From positions 201,503,289 to 201,555,119 of the forward strand of contig JBOZIK010000001.1 in the NCBI GenBank assembly GCA_051453625.1: a stretch of DNA of 51,831 nucleotides, in the 5' to 3' direction. The notes beneath the pieces were generated by a model. The model did no database searches. It saw only the letters and a list, made by a program, of their open reading frames with translations, and was not told where the DNA came from. Positions 1 to 12,066 of this stretch are shown here, in pieces; the first letter of the stretch is position 1, and each line of letters begins with the position of its first letter. The DNA comes from Welwitschia mirabilis. Taxonomy: Eukaryota; Gnetophyta; Gnetopsida; Welwitschiales. A program made the position numbers and the translations under genes.

Positions 1-2101
1 AAATAGGGGTCAATGTTAAAACATAACATTTACAATATAAATAATATTTGGCTTCACATATCAACAGAAGTATCATGTCTGATAATCATACATCAGAAAG
101 CTTCACTTCCTGCCTTGTTTTTTGTTTGTTTTGTTTGCATATGTTCCAATTAGAGGACTGATGCTAATGAAGGAATCAAATGTTGAACTGACATTGGAGC
201 AGGATATGGGGTAAGAATGAAGATGAAGAAAGAAGAATAGAAAGGGGTAAACTATGAGGAAGGAAATGACATAAGAACTGTTTTTCTTTGCTTAAAGTGC
301 ATGTAGATAAATAGGCTGAGTTCATCACTGTTCTAAAGGCTTCATCCCTGACCTTAGCTTACCTGTGAGGTCCTTAGTACTTAATAGTTGGTTTATTTTG
401 GATATTAGGATCTGAAGAAGCTGTGCCTCAAGTGAATTCATTGCCAGCAAAAACAATGCTGTTTGACGTCTGTAGAACACGAACATGTTGGCATAACTAA
501 AAGCAAAATGGTTGGCAAATCCATGAGAAAAGTAATGAAATTAATTTTCAAGTGTGCTGTAGAATCCGAATTTAGTGAAAACCCTGGTTTAGTTAATGAA
601 CATTGTTAATATATCTGTAGACCACAAACACTACTATATGCAATAATTAAATCACTATGCACATTTCCGTTGCATTTTAACACATTCTCCAAATCAAACA
701 GCATGTCCAAATTCTTTCTAAACGCATTATTTCTTTACCATATTTGTACATTCCTAAAATTTATTGACGAATGGCTAAGAAGCAAGTTTTGTAACATGGA
801 AATTATACATATTTGGAGTCCTGCATAGGTAAAATAAGATGTGAGTCAATACATCACAAAGTGTCATAAAAGAATCATGCCCAAATGGAAGAAGAGCAGC
901 AAAATAGGAAGAGGGAAAAACCATACAAGAGGCAAGCAGATCTACTTGGAAAAACCCTAAAGAGCAGATGGAAATATCCATGGGAGAAGGCAGAGCTATA
1001 TAACCTCTCATGCAAAATTGATTTGTAAGGATATAGTAAAGCAAGAGGTCCTAGCCCTTCAGTAGACTTAAGCTTACATACTATGTGGATAGCTTAGATG
1101 CTAAATCTTGCTCTTCATATACTTATCTCTCACTTTTTAATTTGATTTATTACTGGCTACAAAGTTAAAAATATTCCACACACTAAAAAAAGAACCCAAG
1201 AGCATTAAACACATAACTTGGGCTTGCAATCATATGAAAAGGTGGTAAGATTGAAGAATAAGTGACATTCTGTATCCAGCAGGTCCCGAGGAAAAGGTTG
1301 AGACACCAGCCTGCAGTCCCAAACTTAACTCCAGTGGTTAACTTGTAACACATTGACAATGTGATGAAAAACTCAGATTGGCATATGCAGTTTTTCTTCA
1401 CAGCAACTTTGCCACTGGAAAGCAGTTCTAGAATTTTCTAATTTTGTTTTTTATAATTTTTTAAGCAAGAAATTAATTATTGAATGAAATTTCTTTTGTG
1501 AATGTAAATGATCTATGCAACAAATTCTATTTTGTTACATCAATTTTAGAAACTGTTGTTATAGACCTTTCTGTTCAAAATTAGAAATCCAGTTTTGTTG
1601 TTAAATAAAATTGCTTAAGTCGAAATATTCAATTATAGTTAGATGGATGCAATTCCACTTCTCCTGTTCAATCTTACTGTAAAGACCAACTCTCTGCTCT
1701 GATTTTCTTGTGTAAATTTAATGGATTCTTTGGTGGTACGTTAGCATACATCTGGACGTTCAAGGCATGGCTGTCCTTTGTTTGAAACTATGTTTTGATA
1801 CTAAGCTAATTTATGAATTATGCATGAATTCCTCATCTTCTTCACTTGCCCATGATACATTGAGTAATCTTAAAAACATTGTGTCCATTCTCATAAATCA
1901 TGTTAAAGATTCATTCATCTTTTAAACTATATGCTTCACAAATTTCATTTCCCAGAAATAAAGTGTTGCAATTCAGCAGCAGTGAATATTTATGGTGTTT
2001 TCCTTTTAATCTAAAAACAAAACTGCCAGAAATTTTCATGAAATGTGTCATGCATTGGCTTTTCATAGCACATTATGACTGATAGTACTTACTGCTGATA
2101 G
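1..2101 (+). other. Presumed intron or 5' flank of the prolyl 4-hydroxylase gene
   Basis: No upstream exon of the hydroxylase, no transposon domain and no RNA gene was recognised here. Because the first visible exon starts inside a codon, the stretch just left of 2102 must be intron. A single intron longer than 2 kb would be normal in a large plant genome. Confidence 0.55.
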
Positions 2102-2815
2102 AACACGGAGAAGGCATCCAAATTCTACATTACGAAGCAGGTCAAAAATATGAACCTCACTTTGACTATTTCCTTGATTCTTACAACACAAAGAATGGTG
2201 GGCAAAGGATAGCTACAATGCTCATGTATCTGTATGTTTTCACTGTTTTCCATTCATGTTGATTTCTTCATTTACATCTGCTGGTTGATTCATGCTACTT
2301 GTAAGTGTTTTGTGTTTCTTGATGCCTTGGTGTTATTGAAACATTCAGTTCAGATGTTGAGAAAGGTGGTGAAACTGTTTTCCCTGCATCGAAAGTAAAT
2401 AGCAGTTCAATTCCATGGTGGGAAGAGTTATCAGAATGTGGCAAGGCTGGTTTGTCTGTAAGACCAAGAATGGGAGATGCTTTACTTTTCTGGAGCATGA
2501 AACCCGATGCTTCATTGGATCCATCGAGTCTACATGGTAGGTGATAGACGGTGTACATTTTACATTGGATATAGTTATTTTACTGTTAAAAATATGGTTC
2601 CCATTGACCTTGAGGAACAAATGTATGAGTGGAAAGTATATCAAATGACTAATGTAATTAATGGTCTGTTTGTTCATTAGGAATCATTGCATAAGTCTGC
2701 TTCTCATATTGAATACTTCCTTGTATAACTACGTGATACAGGTGGTTGTCCAGTCATTCAGGGAGATAAGTGGTCAGCTACAAAGTGGATGCATGTTGAA
2801 GAGTATAAGATCTAA
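2102..2815 (+). CDS. Prolyl 4-hydroxylase, last three coding exons (5' partial)
   Basis: Three exons, 2102-2231, 2349-2536 and 2742-2815, join in frame into 130 codons ending in TAA at 2813-2815. All introns have GT..AG ends and the phases match. The product matches the catalytic C-terminal half of plant prolyl 4-hydroxylases, 2-oxoglutarate/Fe(II) dioxygenases that hydroxylate proline in extensins and arabinogalactan proteins in the ER and Golgi. Seen motifs, numbered within this fragment: GQKYEPHFDYF with iron-binding His20 and Asp22, NGGQRIAT, DVEKGGETVFP, SECGKAGLSV, MGDALLFWSM, the distal iron-binding His106 in SLHGGCPV, and Lys116 in GDKWSATKW, which binds 2-oxoglutarate. The catalytic set is therefore complete. 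The protein ends at EEYKI without the ShK-like tail found in some family members. The acceptor at 2100-2101 splits a Glu codon, so earlier exons (membrane anchor and N-terminal half) must lie upstream; none was found in 1-2100. Family call is secure; paralogue is not assignable. Confidence 0.93.
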
Positions 2816-5700
2816 TGCACTATATGAAGGTGATTTGCAATTTATGGTTTTTTAAATTAAGAAAACACATGATTTTGTAGCATACCTGATATTGCATAGC
2901 ATAGGGTATGTAGGTTTTGTTCCTATCATATGAAGGGCAAATGAAAAACACATGATGTACTTAGGGAATTATAACTAAAGATGTACGTTTGCAAAATTAG
3001 AGATTACTAATAGTTCTGATAACCAGAGCAATATCTGTAGTAAACAATAGTTGTCGTTTCTTGTATTGAAGGCATTTTTTTCTGAATTAGATGCATAAAA
3101 GTGATAACTTTTATATGAGATAGGCAGGATTATTATTTTCTGGATTGAGTTAGGAGAACAAAATGCTACTAAAACGTTTACAACGAAGAATCCTATTAGA
3201 TTGAAATAAATGGAGTATTTGAAGGACATCTGGGTTGTCTGAAAGATGTCATGTGTAAAAATAATTAACATAAAACGAGCAAGAACATAGTAATAAATAT
3301 ATAGAATAATCTAGGTAGCAAACTAACTTGCCAGCTCACTAAAAAACTCAGCTTTATTGCAAGGTACAGATGTCATAAGAAACCCAGAATGTAGAATCTG
3401 AACCTTTGTAAGTTCTCGTTTATGCTCATTGTGAATCCCTTGTTTATTATCTTTGGTAGAAACTATTTTCCTTGTCAAAAACGTTGGGTTTGAAATTTCA
3501 TACTCGATTATCGATATTGTGCTTGCAAAAATTATCAAGAACAAGAACAGGCAATTTGCATAACGTCCAGTATAGTGAAAAATACTTATTTAGACGGAGC
3601 GATCAAATTTCCAAAAGTTACACCTAGTACTAATAAAGAACAAATGTCTTAATTGTTATGGTTGGTTTGTTGTATGAAATGAGTTATATGCCAACAATTT
3701 CTATTGACGTAAATTCATGTGATCAGTTTAACAGCTAATCAGTATTAGGGTGGCTTCCCTGTTTTAAGCTTTTCAAAATTCATTCTACTTTTCATGTATT
3801 ATCGTTTTGCGTTATCTTTAACTATGCAGAAAATATCATTCAGGTACAAATCAACATACACCATGAGGATGTTGACATCAACAGTGCTTTATGCATGAAG
3901 TATTTCGGGGTTTTCACAAGTTTCTATTCTTAGTTTATGTGATATTTTAGTCCAAATTCATCCGCCCTTGAGGTGTCGCATGGTTTTCATATTAAAAGAG
4001 CAACAATCTGGGCCATTGTTGTATCCAGCATCAATTATTTTGAGTGGATGTAACACATCGTGAATGCTGAAACTAGTATCTGCTAGTTATTTACGTAGAC
4101 TTTATTATGTTTTACCAAATGACCAGCAGCGTCGTTTTTGCAAAACACATAGGAGTGGATTAGACTATGTCAAATTTATCCCAACACATCACTATGAACA
4201 TTTTGTGGACAAAGAGCTCTCTGAAGCCAAACGATGATTTAAATTATGAAGGAGAAACTGAGTTTGAGATTTCTTAGTACATGTATAATAGAAATGTTAG
4301 CAAACTTTGTACTTTGGGATTTACATCTTCAGATGTTCTTAAAATTTTAGATATCAAGAAGTATTACGTATTCACTGATATCTGTAATTTGTACTTGTAG
4401 GATTGATTTTCTAAACATCAATCGAGCAAGTTAGGCACAGTTTTCCATGATTTAGACCTTGAGGGGAAAAAATGATTGATTTTCATGTTTCTCCGAGATG
4501 AGTGTTTAGTGATTTTGCTGAGATATACCCATTTTTATGTTATAAGGAAAATAGTTTCAGCTTGAATCTCAACAACGCATCCTTGCTTGTAATTGGTATC
4601 ATTAGTTTGGCATTGCCAAAGTTTGTTGCAAATAATAACCTATGAAATTGTTACATTCTACTTTGGATATTGCAGCTTCAATCATTGTAACCATTGTTCA
4701 GCATGGCATTAAGGTTATCATCTTTTATATGATTGTAAAAGATTGTATCATAAATATTTATTGGATAATTATTAAACAACTTCTATGACTTCTTTAAGCA
4801 TTAACAACCTTTCTATATATTAATGATTGATTAATGAACATTATGTCAATTGATCAAATGGGTTTGTGTATTAACTTTTAAGAAAGGCATATAATGGAAT
4901 TCCATAACATAACGCTGGATTTATGGCTTTCAATTTTAAGTTGGTAACAAGTATGTTAGAAAAGTTACATTTCTTCTTAACCAATGTGGTCATTTCATTG
5001 GATTTGTTGCCTTTGTCAAAGCAACATATTCAATTTATGCAGTAGAAAGAGCTAAAATCTAACAATAAATATCCAATTGATCATGCTACCTCCGTGAATG
5101 AATATATACACTAAAGGAGACTCATATCCTTAGTACTGCCAACATCAGTATTTACATACCTTGTGCGTCAGCTAGTAACATGGAAACACAAACATGTGTT
5201 CCATTTATATATCTCAAATTCCATTCAATAATTTCCTAATTCCTTTTACCAAAAGTACTCATGAATTACGACAAGTAAAGATGATCACTAATTGACTAAA
5301 ACATGCACTACAAACTTTGGAGGGAATCTCCCTTTCATTGAAATGGCAATGCGTATTTAAGCGTAAACCATAGCATGACTTTCCGGAACTAATGTATGAG
5401 CTCGTCTTCATTTGAGATAGAATAACCCTTGTGTAATAGTTGAAAATGAATAGGAAATATAAATAGAATCACAATCTACCATAGTAAAACATTTCATTAT
5501 TTTATTATGTACTTGGCTTAGCCACAATTTATGTGGTGATATATTCAACAAATTTACATATAAAGAATTTATTTTGTTGGTCTTTAGGCCTTTGGTTGCA
5601 AAACACTTGGATATTTCAAGCCTTAAAACATGTTTAGTTTTTGACACGATTTCCAGAACCACCAAACTAATAAGTCTACTAATCAAATCACTTGCATGCA
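2816..5700. other. 3' UTR and downstream flank, no gene seen
   Basis: After the hydroxylase stop codon there is AT-rich DNA without a coding signature on either strand. A possible polyadenylation hexamer AATAAA lies at 3292-3297, but such hexamers are common by chance at this base composition. Base composition looks less decayed than in the transposon region to the right. Confidence 0.5.
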
Positions 5701-6269
5701 ATATTGTATATCAATGTATTGTTTTGCTTTTGATCACATAAAGAGCAAGGGAGTTGAAAGAGTAAAGCACATGGAAAACATCACACACATAGCACAAAGT
5801 TGTAAGATCATTAAAAACATAAAATACCAACAACAATGAAAAGCAAACATCATATAATACATGAGAATTGCTAAGCATCCCCATAAGGGCATCACTAAAC
5901 CTAGAACTAAACCTAGAAGGGTGTTGAATGTTAGCTTGAGGGAGAATTGTATTAATTCCTTGCAAATGAGAAGTAGGAGTTGTAAGATATCCTCTAATGA
6001 TTTGAAGGGAGTGAGAGGACATGATAAACTGTTAAGGTGGAGGAATCACCAACGCCTCCATAAGCCTACTCTTAGAGTCCAAGGTAAGAAGGTTTTGAGA
6101 GTGTGACTTTCATCATCTCACAACCATTAAGTTTACAAAAGATGCCATTCTAGGGAGGGGAAGCATGGAAGGGCAAACGTCTACCCTTGTAAAGTATATT
6201 AATTTTATGGCTGTTGAGCATCATTGCCACCAATAGCTCTTGTGACTCTCGATCTACGTTTTCCTCTAG

Positions 6270-6780
6270 CATCTCCTGCCACCAAGATATCATCTACATA
6301 CAATAGTAGAACAATTATTTTATCTAAAGCATTGGTATGCATGTATGTAGAGCCTAAAATCACTTTTGGAGTATGTTTGTTGATTGAAATCATTAAATTT
6401 CTTGTATCATTATCAAGAAGAGTGTTTTAAGCTATAGACCATCATAACAACAAATATCTTAAGGACTTGTATGTATATTTCTACTTTTGAATCATCATGT
6501 GAAAGGGTTTTCTTGATTTTTAATTATTCCAATTTTAAATCAATGTAAGCTACCATAGAAAGAAGAATATATGTATTGATAATTTTTTAATAACAAAAGA
6601 AAATATGTCCTCGAAGTCAATTATCTAGTTTTACACTAAAGCTGTTTATAAATTAGTCTATCCTTACATTATAGATGACCTCATTTACTTTCTCTTTAAT
6701 TACATAAATCCATATGCACTTCAAATGTTTCTTGTCTTCTAGCAAAGAAACCAAATAGATTTAAAAATGTTTTCATCAAA
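6270..6780 (-). pseudogene. Copia reverse transcriptase fragment
   Basis: The stretch 'IIVLLLYVDDILVAG' near 6300 contains the copia YVDD active-site box with its usual neighbours (family form 'LLVYVDDMLVAG'). A more upstream segment near 6660-6760 weakly resembles the 'KWVFKIK..G.V.RYKARLV' block. The coding sense is lost soon after the YVDD box. Confidence 0.75.
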
Positions 6781-6869
6781 TCCCACATCAAGATGACAAT
6801 CAAATATGTTACTATTCTAGTAGCCTTTACCTACAAAAAATTTGAGAATACCTATGTTAACATTGATTT

Positions 6870-7095
6870 AAACTTTCCACAACTATCTATCTATTACACC
6901 ATTATATTGTGGTATTTTAGAAGAAGTAAACGTGTGCATAATGCCTACCTACTAGTAGAAATCAACAAATAGGCAAGAAGTCTACTCACCTTCATCATTA
7001 GAAATCAAGCATCTAATTATGAAACCAAACTCATTTTCAAGTTTGGCTTTAAATTCCTAAAACGTATCTAAAGCTCGATGCTTGAAATGCATAGG
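6870..7095 (-). pseudogene. Copia integrase core, degenerate
   Basis: Reading - strand: 'EFKAKLENEFG', then 'SNDEGE' where the family has SDNGGEY/F (second catalytic Asp region), then 'PQYNGVIDR' where the family has PQQNGVVER (third catalytic acid, Glu changed to Asp). The three blocks have the right order and spacing for the DDE integrase core of plant copia elements. Several in-frame stops are present. Confidence 0.8.
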
Positions 7096-7872
7096 ACATA
7101 ACTGGTTCTTTTAAAAGTAAATTATCCTTAAAAGTGATAAATGAGGAATTACCACCTAAAAAATTAATAGACATGAAACCAATCATATTAAAACAAACAT
7201 CATTCAATGTTCTTGTTTTAAGATTTAGACCATGTCTCTTAAAAATGAACTTTTATTAACAACACAATCAGATGTACATGTAAAAGAATGAAAGAGAAAT
7301 CATGTAAATGATGTTTACAAGTATCATTATACATGTTTCTTAAGATGCCCCCATACTTAATGCCATAAGAAAATGTAATCAGTACAATAGAAATTATTTA
7401 ACACTTAATCACTCTTTTTTAAACTAACACAACATTCTTCTTTTTCCTTATATGCATCAATGTCATTGGAACTCTACTAATCTTTCATTGTTTATTGTCT
7501 TGACTTATTTTTAAGGTCATTCAACTAATGTTAAAAAATTAAATCCTTAAATAATTGAAGGACATGATTCACATTATTAACAACAACAATCTATCTGCTC
7601 TCTTGTTGTAAAACAACAAAATTAATGCCTATAATCTTCCCTGCACCTTACTATCATAAACAATTGCATACGTAGAAAAACATTCTAAATACAAAACACA
7701 TATAGAGAAAATCCTTGAGTTAATAATCTAAACATAGCGGAAATAATCCATGAAGACATTGGCTTTTTCATCTTTTTCAATTTACATAATTAAAACTTTT
7801 AACTTTAGTCCTATTTACTAATTTGGTTTACGTACTGTTTTCTTTTTCAAAATTTCTATTTTTCAATGCATA

Positions 7873-7914
7873 ACAGTTCATATGTGAATGATCTTTCTTC
7901 TTGTAGAATCAACA
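7873..7914 (-). pseudogene. Degenerate CCHC zinc knuckle of copia gag
   Basis: The - strand reads C-x2-Y-x4-H-x4-C over exactly 14 codons (core KKKDHSHMNC). This is the retroviral CCHC nucleic-acid-binding knuckle with the second cysteine changed to tyrosine (TAC for TGC) and one in-frame stop. Spacing is exact for the family. Confidence 0.7.
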
Positions 7915-8107
7915 AACAAGTTTATGTCATTAATAGACTTGCCTCTATTTTGGTCATGATCATCCTTCCTACTCTTTGATTAATAAACACCTAGTGCCTT
8001 ACTAGAAGGTTCCTCCCATAGATTGAGATTGTTTGTATTTATTTTAAGCGATGTTCTTAGCTATGAATCTTAATGAAGGCAATTGTTAGCATCATTCTTA
8101 TAAGCTT

Positions 8108-8296
8108 TTAATAATCATATAAAAAACCTAAGAATTGTGATTGCACCAAGATTTTTAATAAATATAACCAATAGATTATCCAATTACATGTGAATAACTT
8201 ATTTATTTCATCTAGATGAGATTGTAGAGAAGCCCTCTCTTTAATCTTGATCCTAAATATTTGGTCTACTATGTAAAATTGATTCATTCTAGTCAA
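8108..8296 (-). pseudogene. Copia gag fragment
   Basis: A 62-codon open stretch contains a segment resembling the copia gag pattern of a short amphipathic run followed by 'hLDEINKL' (compare 'HINEFNKL' in plant copia gag). It sits directly upstream, on the same strand, of the decayed zinc knuckle, as expected for gag. The similarity is short, so the call depends largely on context. Confidence 0.5.
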
Positions 8297-11159
8297 TTAA
8301 ATAAATTACTACTTTAATTTCTTCTAAAGCTTGTGTGCTGTTATGACCAAGAATTTTAAAGCATTTTGTTTTGGCTTTCAGTTTTTATTATTATGTGAAT
8401 GCTCTTTATATTTGCTCTTATGTTATTATTTTCTATTGCATTTTCATATACTTGGTATATCCATTACATACGAGGTGCTAACATTTAGTATTGATAAATA
8501 TCTAATTATGTTATCTTTTTATATTATTATCTTCACATACTAATTTGGAAATTATCATCATGACCGGTGATTGGTTATGACATGATTAATACATATATTT
8601 TCATATATTATTGATATCAATATTATGCTCCCTCACACACTTTGTGCATGACCATGCATTATTTGCAAAACACAAAATGATTGATGTGCAAGATATAAGC
8701 TCTATAGTGCTACCGCATGGTCATCTTTTTATTAGTTTATTTGAAAATTAAGAATTATATCCATTTAATATATTAAATTATATAACTATTAATGATTTAT
8801 ATGATTATGGGTTAGTATCCCTTATTTAGGGCAAATGAATGGTAAAGGATCTTTAAAGAGGCAATAATGGCTTGAGGTAAGGGTTTAAATTTTTAAGAGA
8901 AATGTGATTTATTTATGTCTTGTTTAAGCCATTAAATAAGAATTAAAGTTGGAGTAGCTATGATATTAAGTTATTTTTCAGATCATGTATAATTAAGAAT
9001 AAATAAAATAGAGGTTATAATTAAAGATGATTACAGGGACAAAAAGGTACCCTAAATGTAGAAAAGAGGTATTCTGAGAAGATGTTAAGAGTAATATGCA
9101 TTTCATGTTGTCATTTATTTCTTGGCTTAACTATTTGATAGTAACTAGGTTTTGAACAAGGATGATTTTGAAGCATCAGCTTTGGAGGAAGGCAATAAGG
9201 AGGTCTTGGTAACACATTGGAATCTTACAAATCTTGCTTAGAGTCATGCATGGTTTTTATACATGATCTAGGTTTACATTTGGATGCCCTTAATAGTCTT
9301 CATATTTGTTTTACAAATTCTAGTTCTTGATCTAGTCTTTTATTGTGAAAACATTGCGATCAACTTTCTATTCAAATTTTCTTTTGCTTCATTATTTCCA
9401 TTTACACTACAAAGCCTAAGGACATGATATTACCACTATATACCTAATAAAGAGGATGAATTAAGAAGCTCCACAATACTCTTAAATTTGGAATATGTGA
9501 GTTTTTATGATATTGTTAGTTTTTGAATGTACCCTAGATTCCTTAAATAACCTATGCTACTAGCCAAAAAGTAGCATCATTAATATATTTTAAATATACA
9601 AGACTTTCTTGGATCCATTTACAACTTGTCATAGCCATTCTAAAAATACAAAGCCTTGACAGTTTTAAAAATATGATATACTAAAGATTGCCATGGTTCT
9701 GTTAAAATCCTAGGTTAATAAACTTAAGTCTTACATGTTTAAATGGTGTAGCTAAATTCCAAATAAATGAAACGTTAAAATTAATTAACTAAAATGAGTA
9801 ATGGAAATCTATGGTATGATGAGGAAAGATCACTTATGATTTACAAACCTTACCTTGTCATGGGAACATCGATGCAAATTGTAAGGGAAAACTAGCAGAA
9901 TAATGATATTGCATAAGAAACACGACATATCAATAGTTAAGAGAAAATTGTATCATAAATAATCATTTGCTAGTATTGCTAATACTTAAAATGAATTTTT
10001 TATTAAAAAATTTTGTATTTTTATGACTACAAAGGTTAGATCATGATAGCAATAATGATTGTTTGTATCCTTCAAATTGTTTCATATGCATGCATATATT
10101 TCTACACATATAATATGGATATTGACACACAAATAATGTTGACGGTAGCATTTCTTCTTGATGGAAGCTTCAAGACCTTAGAATGAAAAGGTACATTTAT
10201 AGGTCATGAGGGAAGTGGCTCATTAATTATAGGATAATGATGTGTTAAACTATGTTGGCTATAATAATGACATTTTAGACCATATTAATGATATAAATAT
10301 AGAATAACCAATTATTGTAAGGAGGATAATGATCCAAAGGCGTCCATGATGCCATATTAGCTATGGACTAGAATACCACACATTAATTAAGGATGGAATT
10401 GATCTAAGAGCGTTTGAGGTACCTTGATTAGTGTGGAAGTTAGTTAATAATGATATAAAGCTTTATTATGTGGATGGTTAACCTTAGACACCATAACATA
10501 TATAATTGATCGAAGAATAGTGGAAGTCTAAGCTAATTACAACCTATCATACGTATTCGATGGAAGCTTACAGATGTGGATTTGAAATAAGAGAAACTAG
10601 GCTTTAGTTAATTGCATGTATTTAATTTCATTTTCTTACTAATGAATGAAAATAACGAAATTAAAATGTCGTCGTAAAGAAGAAAAGCAAAATGAAACAA
10701 TTGACTTCAATGTTTGCATGCACCTAAAAAGAAAGATGAATGACATTAATTTTATAAATCTAATAGTGTGTTATCTTATTAATAATGTATTCAAGTATAA
10801 GAGAGAACAGCTTGTAAATTGGTTGCCTATTGAAGCTATGAATGAATTGCATGTCACAAAACAAAAGAAAGACAACAATCTACACTAGGAATAACATCTT
10901 CCATTAAACTAGTTATATGCAGGTAAAGTTGATTTAAATGTAAATAACATAGGTGGAATAGAGTAAAATAAACTTATACACTTGATGACCACTTTTATAA
11001 TCTAATTAGACCTACAATAATAATAAAAATAAAATAAAACAAAAAGGAAACAATTAATTCAAGAACCTAGTTCAAACATATTCTAGCAACATTTTGACAA
11101 GGAAGCCTTGAATGAATTGGATGTTATGGAACCAAACCAAAGATAAAGTAGAACATAAC

Positions 11160-11290
11160 TCAAGCTTTATTACATAGAAAATGGAATTACAAGTAGTATT
11201 GGAGTAAGTTTTCTAAGTAAAGTCAATAATCCGACCCCTTCTTTTCCATTGGAGAGGGGTTATATCTATAGTGGAATTTACAACATGAAC
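11160..11290 (-). promoter_or_regulatory. Possible LTR promoter/R-region remnant
   Basis: On the - strand there is a TATA-like GATATAA followed at once by a GC-rich arm pair (CCCCTCTCC ... GAAGGGG) that could form a hairpin. About 100 bp later comes AATAAAGC. TATA box, short R region and AATAAA is the usual plan of a plant LTR. No second copy and no TG..CA ends were found, so this stays weak. Confidence 0.25.
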
Positions 11291-11469
11291 TTGGGAAAAT
11301 TACAAATGACATTAGTATTAAGACAAATTTGGATAGGATGTAGTGGAAATAATGATTAATTTGACATTCAATTCTCTTTTTAATTCTTTGTCCTTTCTTT
11401 CATAATATCTCCCTCTTCATCTTATGTTATTTCCTAGTGATAATTTAAAAACTTTATCCCTTCATCTTT

Positions 11470-11694
11470 TGAAATGCCTATCTCTTCCTCTTCTAAAATG
11501 TCTATCTCTTTGTCTTCTAAAACAAATTCCTCTTCATCTTCCGAAATTCCTGTCTTTTCATATTTTGGAATACCTATCTCTTCATCTTCTAAAATGCTTG
11601 TCTTAAAATACTTGTCTTTTTATCTTCTAAAATTCTTGTATTTTTGTCTTCCAAAATTCCTATCTCCTCCTCTTTTGAAATGTCTAGTGATAAA
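11470..11694. repeat. Minisatellite, 24-bp unit, about 9 copies
   Basis: A unit like TCATCTTCTAAAATGCCTAT plus CTCT repeats at a 24-bp period with one shortened copy near 11600. Because 24 is divisible by 3, it encodes an 8-residue repeat in any frame. On the - strand the unit reads EIGILEDE with conservative changes (EIDILEEE, KTGISEDE) and without stops apart from the frame break at the short copy. Whether it was ever translated is unknown. Confidence 0.85.
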
Positions 11695-11950
11695 ATGATT
11701 TTGTCACTTATTCTCACTACATGATAAATCAGACATAACACACACTCCCTTAATAATTCTTTAACTCAAAATAGTGGATCCTCTTTATTAGTGGTCGATT
11801 ACATATTATCGCCTACTCTTTCTACAAGATAAACATCTTGATCTATTCTTTTTTATCATCAAGCTATAGTTGGTTCCTTCTATAACATGTGTTTCCTCCT
11901 TGTTTCCATGTAATAAATGTGGAGTTGTATTTTATCACCACCTCGTGCTT

Positions 11951-12066
11951 TATGATAAACCTATCTAAGGCACAAAAGATCATTAAATATCTTGTCACAT
12001 CTTATCACTATGATAAACACATTAAAGGCATAAAATATCATTAAATATCTTATTACATCCTATCAT
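11951..12066. repeat. 58-bp tandem duplication
   Basis: Copies at 11951-12008 and 12009-12066 both begin TATGATAAAC and share CATTAAATATCTT near the middle. They differ at roughly 10 positions by eye, so the duplication is old. Confidence 0.8.

Larger units (their letters stand above)
6230..8296 (-). mobile_element. Decayed Ty1/copia retrotransposon, internal region
   Basis: On the - strand, reading right to left, the fragments follow the copia order: gag, CCHC zinc knuckle, integrase, then reverse transcriptase. Integrase preceding RT distinguishes copia from gypsy. All frames carry stops and shifts, so the element is dead. No LTR, primer site or polypurine tract was recognised at either end, so the true limits are unknown. 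RNase H was not found left of the RT motif, where the sequence changes character near 6230-6270, suggesting truncation. Confidence 0.8.

Noticed and set aside
11424-11698. + strand Ser/Leu-rich open frames over the minisatellite
   Set aside because: They follow from the 24-bp period being a multiple of three; no start context or family similarity supports translation on this strand.
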